From: Hofstenia miamia | Lineage: Eukaryota; Xenacoelomorpha; Acoela | Reading direction: 5' to 3' | DNA: 64,000 bases | NCBI GenBank assembly: GCA_004352715.1 | Contig: SCFE01000004.1 | Coordinates: forward strand, 444,776-508,775 | Shown here: positions 49,226 to 61,195 of the stretch, piece after piece | Layout of the letters: the number at the start of each line of letters is the position of its first letter | How positions within the stretch are numbered: position 1 is the first letter of the stretch | Translations under genes and position numbers: made by a program | The notes under the pieces: model-generated | What the model was told of the DNA's origin: nothing | Seen by the model: the letters and a program-made list of their open reading frames with translations, nothing else | The model's database searches: none

Positions 49226-49660
49226 TTAAGTTTGTTTGTTCTTTTGTTCACATAACTGTCTAAATATCTTGTTTCCAATTTTAGCGAGATATTGTTGAAT
49301 TTCAATTCTAGCGTTTAAGTATGAAGAAGTATGAGACAGAAGTCTGTACGTGATAAAATTGTTGTTCCGAAATGATGGAATTAGTGATAAGGTTGCTAAA
49401 TCTTTGCAGGAAAACATTTCACCGTGATGAAGTGATATCAGGAAACACGATACAATAATTCGCAAGCACATCTTAGCCCGAACTAGATCCGTTCGTATTA
49501 AAGGATTGGTGTACGCATTAAAGAAGCACGTAGAGAAATCATCACAGAAACATGCTTCAAACAGCAAAGGAGTTTCAAATCTCCAAAAGATCTTTGAGGG
49601 GAATCGTGAAAGATGATGCAACTTAACCTCCTGAGTCCCGAGAGAAGACGATCGTTTCAA
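49226..49660. other. Unidentified coding-looking remnant
   Basis: The minus strand is open for 144 codons, but the plus strand between stops reads more protein-like (DGISDKVAKSLQENIS, TRSVRIKGLVYALKKHVEKS) and is broken by stops near 49430. The composition is less AT-rich than the flanks. Most likely a decayed element or pseudogene; no family recognised. Confidence 0.3.
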
Positions 49661-51304
49661 AGTTACATTTTGTTACATATATAAATTAATATAAATCAGT
49701 ATGCAAAATCTTTCAAAAAATTTAAAATTTTGTAATTTTCTGAATTCTTGCATTGCATCATATATGATACATTTCAGTTAAAGATAATGCAAAGAATTGA
49801 ATTTAGGGCAATTTATAAAATCAGGAAAATTGCATAATTCTATTTCAATTTTATACTGGATCAGCAACTATTTAAAAATATTTTTTTCAGAAGTGACTAT
49901 TTTTGGTTGGGGTTGTGTTCTTATTCCCCGAGTGTACTGCCCCAAATAATGTTTCCAGGTGAATTTTCTGTCGTGTTATTGAATTCAGTATATCGGCATT
50001 GTCTTAAAAATAAAATTTTTAAGTCCAACAATTCTTAGCCTCAAATTTTGTTAAGTAGCCCATTTTCGCAAAATTTTCAACTTGTTGAATTATTTCGTGA
50101 AATCATTACATCACAACAAAAAATTCTTTAACTTTTATATTAAAAACCTAACTGAGAGAAAATAAGGTTTCTCTTGCCAAAAGATTGATGTTAATGGCTT
50201 AATCCTATTAAAAGAATTGGAGCTCTAGGTGTCTCAAAAGCCGGGACGCGTAGGGTTAAGAGGATATCTATTACTTGCACATTAAATTTAGTACATATAT
50301 TTAAATTCTGAGATCAGTTACTTGATAGCGTATGCTAATAAAGTTTGAAATGCATCAAGGTATATTATGTTGTCAATAAAGAAGTTTCCGTGTGTGACTT
50401 CAATAGCACTTGGGTGCACAGAAAGATTCTTGAAAATATCAGCTAGGTATTTATATCAGAAATCAGCTTTAAGATCATCAGCAATAATTGGGATGCACAA
50501 AACCTATTAATTCTTAAATTTTCTTTGTTAGTTCTTAAAACTTCACAAGGGGTTGCTTAATGTGAGATGATTGCAACAAAATTCACACAAAAATTTTATA
50601 AATTCTTGTTGTGAATTTTTAAGGTCTAAAATGAGAATTTCTATAATATATATTTTACCCTCCAAAATCAAATAAGTAAATGAAATTCTACAAAAATATA
50701 AATGAATGAAAATCACTGTTTTTAACAAGTTTTATGAAATGATAATTTTGAGTTTGTTAATGAATTTTAAATATAAATTTCTTAAATTCATTTTCGAAAT
50801 AGTTCTCAGTTCGAAAATTAAACTTTAGAAAGGACTTTAGATAATTATCTAAATCTCATAAATTGTCTAAAAGTTGCAAAAAGCATATTTTTATTTCGCA
50901 AAATATACTTTTGGAATTACAATAAATGTAGCATCCCGCCTAACTTTTCATTGATAAATAGGAATTTTTTTAATTTAAATTTAATGAGGCATCCAGTTAG
51001 TATACATTTAAGGGAAGTGTAACCAATTTGAAACTACTATGTTCCTTAAATATTAGTCACTGATATTTGACAAAGTTTGAATTATATAAATCATGAAGAT
51101 AAACTAAGCGATAGATCTGAAAATGTTGGAATTCTAACCCCTGTAAACAACGGACGCTAATATTGTTTGTGTATATTTACAAATGATTGCATGAGAACGT
51201 GAACGTTTATTTTCTTATTACTGTTGTAAATCAATTCTTTCCGTGTATCTAAAATAGTTTGTTTCTTCTACCATTATATAACTAATAGAAAAGACTAAAA
51301 AATC
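49661..51304. other. AT-rich stretch, nothing recognised
   Basis: No exons, element ends or repeats identified. Confidence 0.4.
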
Positions 51305-52052
51305 TGTGAGGCGTTAAATTTCTTGTAGGCTATCAGCCTTTCTGAAATCAATTTTCTCTAATTGCAATGCCTTGACTATGTATAATATACATATTTTCTG
51401 TCAACTATTTATTATGTAGAAATTTATAATTTGTAAAATAACTTAAAACAATGAAATCACGGGGTCGTTCAAAAAATACTTTCGAATAATAGGATGAACA
51501 GGTATTTTTGAACAGTTCGAAAACAATCTAGCAACAAAAACAACATCAATTCTATGCTTTTACAAGTTTACTCTAGCATGAACTTCTATAAAACTAACTG
51601 GACTGGAACAAATGACTAAATAACAGCAACATTTGGCCGATTTCACTCAATTATTTATTAATTCCGCTCTTTTATGAGTGAATTGAAGAGCGGAATTAAT
51701 AAATGATTGAGTGAAATCGGCCAAATGTTGCTGTTATTTATTCATTTGTTCCAGTCCAGTTAGTTTTATAGAAGTTCATGCTAGAGTAAACTTGTAAAAG
51801 CATAGAATTGATGTTGTTTTTGTTGCTAGATTGTTTTCGAACTGTTCAAAAATACCTGTTCATCCTATTATTCGAAAGTATTTTTTGAACGACCCCGTGA
51901 TTTCATTGTTTTAAGTTATTTTACAAATTATAAATTTCTACATAATAAATAGTTGACAGAAAATATGTATATTATACATAGTCAAGGCATTGCAATTAGA
52001 GAAAATTGATTTCAGAAAGGCTGATAGCCTACAAGAAATTTAACGCCTCACA
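51305..52052. repeat. Near-perfect 367-base palindrome ending at a single N
   Basis: Arms 51305-51671 and 51686-52052 are reverse complements with only about two mismatches seen, separated by a 14-base loop. The right arm stops exactly at the N at 52053. A sharp end at a contig join favours an assembly or library hairpin artefact over a natural palindrome. Confidence 0.9.
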
Positions 52053-52342
52053 NGCGTGTGTTGTGTCTTGTAAATATGTTTTACGCAGTTTGCAACAGAG
52101 TTTGAACCGGCCACATATTTTCAAGCCGGTTAGCTATTTTCTTAGCCGGCCGGCTTACAAATACACAAATTAATTTGAATAAATGATGTTGGCAAAATGC
52201 CTTCAGTAGCTTTTATAAGATTTTCCATACGCAGCCCTGAGAGGCCACAAGCTGTTCCGTTAGCAAATGATTGAATGTTTTACGTATTATTAATTCAGAC
52301 AGAGGTAGAATTTCTCATTCAGTATTACATGTGCAGATGGTT

Positions 52343-52525
52343 CTAGTTAGGGGTAGGATGCTTCTCTAACAAAAGAGATGACACCTCTGTATTAGATGAA
52401 AGTCCATTTGATGTCAATTCATAGTCACCTTTATTAAAAATTCCATCTTCAGCAAATGCTTTCGTATTTTCTATGCTTCCTGCATTAATCCTATTTTTTC
52501 GGGGATAGTTCTGTATGTCTACCAT
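52343..52525 (-). CDS. Hypothetical short ORF
   Basis: A 60-codon ATG-started frame with ordinary, hydrophilic composition (MVDIQNYPRKNRINAGSIEN... KHPTPN). A possible donor (ACAGAG|GTGTCA) lies inside. No family, signal peptide or partner exon was found, so this may be chance. Confidence 0.2.
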   Translation of the reverse strand: MVDIQNYPRKNRINAGSIENTKAFAEDGIFNKGDYELTSNGLSSNTEVSSLLLEKHPTPN

Positions 52526-53108
52526 GATTTAGAATTACCCACAGTTGTTGATTCAATACTTTTCCTGCACTTTTAGACAAAGGAAAAACATATTGGAAGC
52601 ATTAAAAGTTTTGAGAAGGATTCACTATTGTTTTGATTTATTGCTTAACTTATAGCATCTTGCAAAATCATGCCTCAACTTTGTCTAACTATTGCTTAAA
52701 CGTCCCTTAAAGTTTTCTTTTTTAAGCTAATAATTTCTTCGAATGATGGCATCGGAAGTTCTTGTTTTGTTACTTGACAATTCATTGTGCCTTTATTTTT
52801 GTGTGAATTGCAGAAAGCTACTGCGAAAATTCTTCCACAGGCACAAATGAATCTCTTTATTATCTAGCCATGACAGGAAGGCTTTCATTATATACACTCA
52901 AAGCATTACATTCTAAATGATGAGCTCCTGTTATAAATGTAACTGATTCAAATTTTGTTAACTAATTAGAAATATTTTTAATAGCTTCAAAAAAATTTCT
53001 CAAAAAACTTGATTAGATGGCTCAATGCCTCTCAAAAATGCATTTGGTTATGCATAGTGAATTTTTTATGAAAGGCATGTGCATACATCTATACATATAT
53101 AAATAGCT

Positions 53109-53131
53109 ATATATATATATATATATATATA
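53109..53131. repeat. (TA)n followed by GCACTGGA/GTGCTGGATA motifs
   Basis: The TA run is followed by AGCACTGGACAAAAAAGTGC and TGGATATAAGTG, like the internal motif of the repeats at 15380 and 15841, so it may be a third, truncated member. Confidence 0.4.
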
Positions 53132-53382
53132 AGCACTGGACAAAAAAGTGCTGGATATAAGTGATAACGGAACTATGTAATGTGCAGCATGCCTTGGATA
53201 TCTTCCTAAAAGGGAACATAAAAATTTGAATCCTAATTAGTGCGTAATGTAAAACTTTCAGAAAATCCAATTACTGTGGCTTTGTTTCAAAACTTACTTT
53301 TTATAAAAATTATGTTTAGTATAATATAGGAATTTTTGGTAAAGAAAATATTTATATTTTTAGTGCAACTGTGGCATTTAAT

Positions 53383-54304
53383 TAGGGATGGGATTCGGAT
53401 AGTGAATTGAATATACCGGATACCGAATAATTCCGGATAATTTGACTGCCGGATACCGGAAATTTACCGGATACCAGATAATATATTGTTGAATTGTTAC
53501 CAGGCCAACTACAAATACGACTTTAAGAAAACAAAATAGGACCTCATTTTTATCACAAAATATGACGGAATTTAGTTAATAAATATGCAGAAAATTTGAC
53601 CATCCATCTTTCAAAATGATCTATTTAAACAATATAAAACGTTTTTCTATTACTGAGAACAACTACATCACTAAATTATAATAACAGAACATACATTTCT
53701 ATATATTAATATGGTTAAAATTTCTATTGTAGGCTAACAGTTTTCTCAACATAGAGAAACATCCCCCAAATGCAGCCGACGTTGAATTAATATATATGTT
53801 TTAGTTCAAATGAATTAAAGCAGTCACAATATGACTTTAATAAAATTTCAACCACAAATATTACCATATTCTTCAAAAAACAAAAATATGACTTTTTATG
53901 ACTTATAACTTCATATTTAGCTGCACCCCAAGTCTAAAAACCACCTAATAAAATATACCAACAAAAAAGTATGACTTTTACTACTTTTGGTTACCCTAAT
54001 TAGTAATGAAGCACAACCTTATTAATCAATTAATATCGACCTCTGACGAATAAAAATAAATATATATTAAATAGACTACATCCTGATATTTCAGGAAAAT
54101 TTGTTTTGTTGTAATGCCAACTTCCATATCATGAATGAAAATATAGCATTTTCCTCGAAAATTCCATATTTTAAATCAAGTTTTATCTTAGAATTAGTTA
54201 TCCTGTAAAATCCGGAAAGCAAGTTAAATTTTACCAGATACCGGATGTCCGGATCCGGTTGAAAATTGCGGATTTTACCGGACACCGTTTCCGGCATATC
54301 CCTA
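53383..54304. mobile_element. Non-autonomous hAT-like element with 8-bp target duplication
   Basis: The 922-base element has ends TAGGGATGGGATTCGG and, reversed, TAGGGATATGCCGGAAACGG. It is flanked on both sides by CATTTAAT (53375-53382 and 54305-54312), a perfect 8-base duplication as made by hAT transposases. Subterminal regions at both ends are full of CCGGATA-type repeats, the usual transposase-binding sites. No transposase frame is inside. It interrupts an exon-like frame on the minus strand. Confidence 0.8.
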
Positions 54305-54312
54305 CATTTAAT

Positions 54313-54452
54313 AAAGAAGAGACATTGTGAATTAAGAATTGATTTCATAATATTGTTTGTCGTATTAGCAATGTTGAACTTTTCCAAAATTCTCAAATTC
54401 ACTAATTCACCTTTAAAAGTGCGATATTCTAGAATTCTTGCTAATTCATACA
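54313..54452 (-). other. Exon-like frame next to the hAT element
   Basis: After TTACTTATTACCAG on the minus strand the frame reads YELARILEYRTFKGELVNLR and continues about 46 codons to the hAT target duplication. The same DNA is recognisable, diverged, at about 58770-58950. No family recognised. It may be an exon of an unknown gene or part of an old repeat. Confidence 0.3.
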
Positions 54453-54734
54453 CTGGTAATAAGTAAAATGGGATGCTGAGAAAATGTACTCAGTACAAGT
54501 TTGGTATGAAAAAAACTACTTAATTGCGACTATGCCATGATTGGACTTAAAGTACTTTACTCTGGAGTATTGATGTGCTAAATAATGCCAAATATATGAA
54601 AATAGCTAAAAAAATTTAGGGGTGTATATTATCCTTAAAGTATATGTACTTTTATAAATCATATTTAATAAATATTTTCTAAGAAATAAAAGTAGAAATA
54701 TAGTAATATTATTTTTCTCAAAAAATTTATACCA

Positions 54735-54960
54735 ATGAATTTTACTTTAGGAAATATCTTATATTTTACCTTTAGTTAACATTTAACATAATCTAGCATT
54801 GTATATAAATAATTGAGACGTCAAGTGTTGCGCATTTACATAAAATTGTTTACAGAAGAGATAAATGTATTAATGTGGTCTTAAAGTTCAAAGTGATTAA
54901 TGTGTTTTTCCCACAGTCTACTTCAAATTCAATAAAACAATTTTTAAGATGATATTGATG
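54735..54960. repeat. Direct repeat, left copy (with 59243-59462)
   Basis: Shared blocks include ACATTTTACCTTTAGTTAAC-like text, TTGAGACGTCAAGTGTTGC, TTTAAAGTTCAAAGTG and CCCACAGTC.ACTTCAA, in the same order with small indels. Confidence 0.75.
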
Positions 54961-56955
54961 TGAGAAGTTCATTATTTACAACTTCAAAACGAATTCCCTT
55001 AGGTGATTTCATTGAAATATCTAGTACCTGTTTAAACTTTGATATAGATTTTGCTATTTAAAATAGTTCAATTCTATTAATGGAAGGAATTAAGATATTT
55101 CTAAAATTGAAATTTGTTAAGGACTATATATTGTGTAAACAAAAGTTATTAACAGACAATAGTTGATTTTAAGAAATTGACAATAATTATTATTGAATAT
55201 AAAGCAGGTTAGGAATTATAATTTTAAATATATTTCAGCCATTTATAAAATTTCCAACAAAATTCACATAATGAAAAGTGGTTTCTTCTATACATTTTCC
55301 TTAATTTTCAATGCTTTGGCATCTGATTAATTTGAATAATAGCATAGTGTGTTTTTATGTAGCTTTAGAAAAAAACACTCGATTTTGGCTGTAGTCTGTA
55401 TATATTATTGTCAAAATACATGATTGCTTCATTATAATTTGAAAAGGTTTTTTAATATAAATATCAAAAGAAAAATTATTTTAGAAATTTTTAGATGTGA
55501 AGGTTTTTCCTTAGAAAGTAAAAAAGCAATTACTTAAGCACACTAGTACATGTATAAAATTGTTTGCAAGTGCTAAAAACCGGAAGAATTGTACATCATT
55601 ATTCAAAATAATTATTTTCAAAAAGCTATAACAAATTTATTTCTTAAATTCATTTTCAATAATGATTAATTATATTGAGATTTGAATTAAAATTTAAAAT
55701 TAATGTAAAGTTTTAATGTTTTTCAAAATAACATTTCACAATGCAGTGAATTGATTGTTTTGCAAATATATAATAACTAATGAGTATCTTTGGAGAATAT
55801 TTACTAAAAGTAACTGAAATCTGTTCAATTTGAATGCTTGAGATGAAATCATTGTTTTAAGCATCTATGTGTTAGTATTAATAAAGTCATTGATGCTTAA
55901 TTAAAAGCAGGGATTTAGACAAAAGTTTCAACTCCTCCTAGGCCACTTTCATGCTTTTTGAAAAATTTCAATAATTTGCATTTTATTGGAATACATTTGC
56001 ATCAAATAACATCAATAAAATGAAAAAATCATAATATTTTTTATAACTGTTATTAGCTCGATTTTATGCTTTAGCAAAAATAAGTTTATAAATTATTTAA
56101 AATAAAAATCTTTAACGGTTTTTTATTAAATTTCCCCCCCTAGATAAAGGGTTAAAATAATGTTCAATGGTAAGGAAAAGCGTAGTGATAAATGTCATAA
56201 TTGTAGTTATAAAAAAATAAGTTTTTTCCAAGTACTTGTGTGTCTTGTATGTGTCTGGCATGTTTTGTTCACTCTATTTTAACAGTCATACTCAACATAG
56301 AAACTGCAAGATGGAACCTAGTGCCATTCTACCAATATATATATATGCTTTTTAAATTTTTAAAGTCCATAATTCAGCTTTAGTTGCTGCAAATACATGT
56401 GAACCTGGATCTACAAACACTGAAATATTAAGGTTAGGAGTGAATCTGAAGGTGCTATTCAATAATTTGATATTACTGGATATACTTTATCGGAATTTTA
56501 GGCTATGTTTACTTCAGACTCAGTAGGCATATCGTAATGCTAATGCTTGTTATATACTGAATTCCTTTTTACTGCTTGAGCAAATACACTTTTTTGAGAT
56601 ATTTGTACAGTGACAAGTTTTTTTTATGTTAAATCCTGCCTTAAAGAGAAATCCTTACTGAACTCTACTTGTCAAAATACAAATGTAAAAACTAAATTTC
56701 GACAGTATTTTTCAAGGTTTTTTCTGCTGGAAAAATTTCATTGAAATGATAAAGTAAGCAAATATTTTAGAACATATATTAAATATCGCTGCTATAAACA
56801 TATATGAGAATAATATTCAAAATTGAATTCGCGTGCTCTCTATAACTATAATATCATGCATGAAAATATGCGACTAGAGTTAATAAAATAGCATAAAATA
56901 GCAAGAGTTCGTTGGATTAAAATTCCATTCTTGATCCCAAAAAGTATTCTCTTCA
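54961..56955. other. AT-rich stretch, nothing recognised
   Basis: No supported exons. A polyadenylation signal for the minus-strand gene ending at 56956 was not convincingly found. Confidence 0.4.
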
Positions 56956-57492
56956 CTAAAAAAATGGTTGTAAATGAATCATTGAATAATTTGTAAGTAA
57001 ATATTTTACACTATTTGCTGTCATTCTTACAGGAATGCAGTTGTCTTTATCTCTAACTATTGTAATATTGTAAGCTGGTTTCTTCTGCTTCAGAGGAAGA
57101 AATTGGCGTTCATAGACTTCATGCGTCTGATTTGCTGAAACAAGCTGAAATTCGTCTAAGAAACTATAAAAATGTTCGCTTCTATGACGCCTATATGAAT
57201 GGCATTTTAAGGATTGGTAATAAGTGCAACTAAAGCATTGTTTCTTAATACAAATCGTTCTATAACTCTCATTTTTGTGTGTTTCTAATGCCAATTGCAT
57301 GTCATAGGAGTACTGGAACATCAGTTCATTGAAATAGCGATGCTCTATAACGTCATAAAATGCTGTAAAATTTGAATGTCGTTGCTTGCATGGAACATAG
57401 TGCTCAGATGGATTTAGAGAAAGTGATCCCACAAAGAGAAACAGAGGTGTAAGTGCTAGAATCGCGCAAAGTAATATTGAAGAGCAAAGCAT
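56956..57492 (-). CDS. Small secreted protein, possibly ependymin-like
   Basis: An uninterrupted 178-codon frame from ATG at 57492 to TAG at 56956. Residues 4-25 are a signal peptide (SSILLCAILALTPLFLFVG). The mature part has six Cys (35, 81, 86, 89, 97, 152) and five N-glycosylation sequons (41, 74, 121, 142, 168), so it is an extracellular glycoprotein. A PC pair near the start, the NCIPV motif at 151-155 and the NYSMI..QPFF end resemble the ependymin family, whose members are secreted, disulfide-bonded and about 200 residues long; the usual final Cys is absent. It could also be one exon of a larger protein. Secretion is well supported; the family is tentative. Confidence 0.6.
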   Translation of the reverse strand: MLCSSILLCAILALTPLFLFVGSLSLNPSEHYVPCKQRHSNFTAFYDVIEHRYFNELMFQYSYDMQLALETHKNESYRTICIKKQCFSCTYYQSLKCHSYRRHRSEHFYSFLDEFQLVSANQTHEVYERQFLPLKQKKPAYNITIVRDKDNCIPVRMTANSVKYLLTNYSMIHLQPFF

Positions 57493-58400
57493 AATTTACG
57501 TCTATCCTTGGTTAGAAAACTAGCAATTAATGAGCACTTTGATAAATATCTAGTATTTATTTAGTGGATCTTAGTTGTGATAAGCCACAAGTTGCCAAAC
57601 TGATTTCTGCTTAACCAAGATACCACCTTTTCTAAAGCAGCTTGATTTTTTAAAACTATGGAGCATACATGTAGGTTCTTTTAATTAAAAATTCATTGCA
57701 ATTTTACTTATTAATTGTTGAAAATAATTAATCACCAATTGATGATTAATAAAAGGCAGTCTATGTTTCAAATTATTATTGTTAATAGTGAAACAGCAGT
57801 AGAAACAGAAGTGCGTTGCAATGATTGAGCCAATGAAAAATACAATATTGAGCTGGAGGACCGTATGGTAAAATTATTTTCCTATATGCTTACATGTATT
57901 ATACATACCTAGGTTTGATTTCAGTAAAAATGTACTCGGAATCTCCCCTGATTTTGATCTGGCCAAGTCTCTGGTGACCTGATATAATAAAATATATATA
58001 CTGTATATGTATAATATATATATATATAATATTATATATATATGCATTTTAAATGTGTATTCACTTGTTAATTACTATAGTGAGAATCGATAGATGCATA
58101 ATTTACTTGTTTAACCATTACTTGTGATTATACTATTTTTAAAAATTTCAAGTACTATTCATATATTTACTTTTACTTTTAGCACAAATTTAAATATTAG
58201 CGAAAATATTATTCAACTGAAAATGGCAAGTAGAAGCTGACATTTAGTGTGTTGAAAATTGAAATTGAAATTTTGAAACTTTGCATTCAAATTTAACCTA
58301 GAAAGGCAAGGATTTTTATAAAATTTTTATGAAACTCTAAGAAATTGTAAGCGCTTATAGCTTAAAAAACTATTAAAGCTATATTTAATCTGAAAGCACC
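57493..58400. other. Upstream region of the secreted-protein gene
   Basis: It presumably contains its promoter. TA-rich microsatellite lies at about 57985-58040. No TATA/initiator pair can be picked out from the AT-rich background. Confidence 0.35.
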
Positions 58401-58439
58401 ACATGATAGAAGAGGGTCTTTTCTTTCTTTTTCACTCTA

Positions 58440-58575
58440 AATTCGACCATTGGCTTTACCCTATCGAGGCATGTCTTTGCGCAATTTCAGGCCTTCGGCC
58501 CGCGAACTCTGACTTTGTGCACGGTACGCCTCAATGGATTTGGAATATCTTTGCACATATCAAGAAACAGTCCAA
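58440..58575 (+). repeat. Repeat unit, inverted relative to 59930-60005
   Basis: CGGTACGCCTCAATGGATTT corresponds to the reverse complement of 59944-59963 (GGCACACCTCAATGGGTTTG), with further similarity on both sides, for example ACTTTGTGCAC/GCTTTGCGCAA. Short dispersed repeat, identity unknown. Confidence 0.5.
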
Positions 58576-58749
58576 ATTCCTTGCTGCTTCGATGGGCTCA
58601 AAACCCTATAAATACATGAACATTAGGCATGGAGAGAATTTAAATCTTTTTGAAAAATTCAAAATTTTCAAAGAAAAAGTATAAATATTTTAAACAACCT
58701 CAGGCACAGCAACATGCTTCAATTATAATTTTTCAACATTGCATTAAAA

Positions 58750-59462
58750 AATGCTTCCCAATAGGCCTACCCATGCCCCAAGATTTTCAAATTAGCTAAA
58801 AGGCTCTGAGAAATATTTTCGTAAATGTGGAAAACGTCATGGCCTTTAAAATAGACGCTAGGCTGTTTAAGTTTAACCAACAGGTGTTTCATTATGGGAG
58901 TTTGGATTTTATAATTTTCAATTTTAATAAATTCAATAATAATAATATTTGCGAATGAATGATGTCTTAACATTCTCCACTAGAGGGATACAAAATTTAG
59001 TGACAAAATCTCTTGTAATTAGACCACAATTTCTATGATGTTATATTAGTAGCGACACTATATAAAGTTAAGTACGAAAAATTTTGTGAGAACTTCAGTA
59101 TTATTATTTAGGTGTTTGTTTGTGTTCTAATCTCAAACTGCAAGTAGTTTATGAAGATTTATGTTAATAATTTTCTTTCAAAAAATCACAAAGTAAGTAA
59201 AATTCTATATATGTTTGCAGCGAAAAAGCTATACAAGTGGATTTTGCTTTTGGAAATATGCTCACATTTTACCTTTAGTTAACTTTTCACATCCTCTAAC
59301 ATTGTATATCAACACTTGAGACGTCAAGTGTTGCAGATTTACATACATTTGTTTACAATTGAGACAAACGAATGAATGTGGTTTTAAAGTTCAAAGTGCT
59401 TAATGTCTTTCCCACAGTCCACTTCAATTTTAAAATAAATTTTATTAAAGGGATATTGATGT
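58750..59462. repeat. Duplicated segment, right copy (with 54313-54960)
   Basis: It contains the 59243-59462 direct repeat and, further left, TTTTAAAGG and AATTTGA.AAT.TTGG blocks like the exon-like frame at 54313-54452 (minus strand). The order is kept, so this looks like an old duplication of several hundred bases. Confidence 0.55.
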
Positions 59463-61106
59463 TATAAAACAATTTAAATCCTTCCTTTTTGTAATAAGTA
59501 CTTAAATATGAAAATCAATTCAAAAGAGATCTTGAAGAATTTTTCATTTTGCAGAAGAGTCTGATTCAATATTTAAATCTATCATCGAAAAATTTTCTAG
59601 TAAGCTTCAATGCAACACATTAAATACCAAAAAAGGTAAAGGCTTACCGCTCATCCCTCCTAATTAATCGAACTGTTTTTTCATATTTTCAAATATTTTT
59701 CCACCCCTATTAGGAAGTTAGACAAATCTGAACAATGGATACATCTAGTGATGAACTCGTTTTAAAGTAATGTTGAAAATTTGTACTAAAATGTATTTCT
59801 GTGCCTAAGGTACTTGAAAAGACTATTCTTTTTTGAAAATTCAAATTATTTAAAACAGATTTCAAATCTCTCGATACCCAACGTTCATGTAATTATAAGA
59901 AAACAACGAAAAACTTTATCTGTTTCCCTATATGTGGATAGAACTCCCAAACCCATTGAGGTGTGCCTTGCGCAAAGCCAGAGATCATCGCACCCAAACT
60001 GAGACTCCCATTGACAATAGGTTCTTTAGACTTGGTTTGTGCAGCAGGCTGTCCTTAACAAAACACTGAGAAAAAAATTTCAAATATTTGTTGATGTTAC
60101 TAATGAGCTAACGCATTAATTTTTTTGCCAAGAAGAACTGAGTGAAGCTGTTCAGAATGTACAGAGTCTCCTCCCAACTCCGGTCAATGAAAAGCCCTGT
60201 TTCTGAAAACGGGTTACTTAACTAAGACCCAACAAAATTTGCTATATCTTAACCAAATTTATCAATAATTCATAACTTCTTAGACTTCAAACATCTTAGA
60301 AAATTATAGGACCCAGTTAGAAATATTTTGGAAACAGACATTCAAGTGAACTTTGCAGTTGCATAAATTTAAACTGTTAAGGCATACTGACAATGTTCGA
60401 ACATTAAGAATATTAGGATATTCTTTGAACCATCATTTTATAAGAATACTTGAGAAATTACAGACATTCAAAATCAAAATCCCCAATTTGAAAGACATTT
60501 TATGAAATGATTTGAAACTTGTAAGAATAGCTTCACAGGAAGCGAGAAATTTTTGTATTATTTAATATAATAATTTCTCATAACAATTCATACATAAATG
60601 TTGTGCAAAGGTTATATTGAATATAGTGCATGTACCCTTTAAAAATCTTCCAAATTGAGAGAAATTTAAAATATCTTAGTTGAGAAAAGTCGGTGTAAAA
60701 GTTCTCATAAATTTATACATTTTGTAAAACATATACATGTATTTTAGTAATAAAATTTATGGAGGTTAGCGCACTCAAATCAAATTCAAGCATTTAAAAT
60801 TAATAGAAGGCTAATGATAGTAAATATCTATGATCATTTGTACGATCTCAAGGCATACTGCAGTAATATGAACGAAAATGTGGTCTTAAATTCATTCCAT
60901 CGCAGGGAAGCATTTGATGCAACCATTCACATTAATTGACCAAATCCAAGGATTTGCTATTTTACGAAGCTCCATGCCTTTTGAAAAACTGGGCTAATTT
61001 ATTTAGCATACTTGAACAAAACTTAAAGCAATTCGTACTTGCTAGAGGATTTTATTGCTTCCATTCGTGATTAAAGTAGGTCTTGAAAACTTTCATGTCA
61101 CGTTGA
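59463..61106. other. AT-rich stretch with part of an inverted repeat
   Basis: Apart from the repeat at 59930-60005, no supported gene or element was recognised before the TAA tract. Confidence 0.4.
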
Positions 61107-61128
61107 AAATAATAATAATAATAATAAT

Positions 61129-61194
<66 letters not shown>
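61107..61194. repeat. (TAA)n microsatellite at the 5' junction of R4-like copy 2
   Basis: About 88 bases of nearly pure AAT/TAA repeat, with one TATTAA irregularity, leading straight into retrotransposon sequence. Confidence 0.95.

Positions 61195-61195
<1 letters not shown>

Noticed and set aside
54091-54453. 120-codon minus-strand frame
   Set aside because: It runs across the right end of the hAT-like element, so as a single protein it is an artefact of the insertion.
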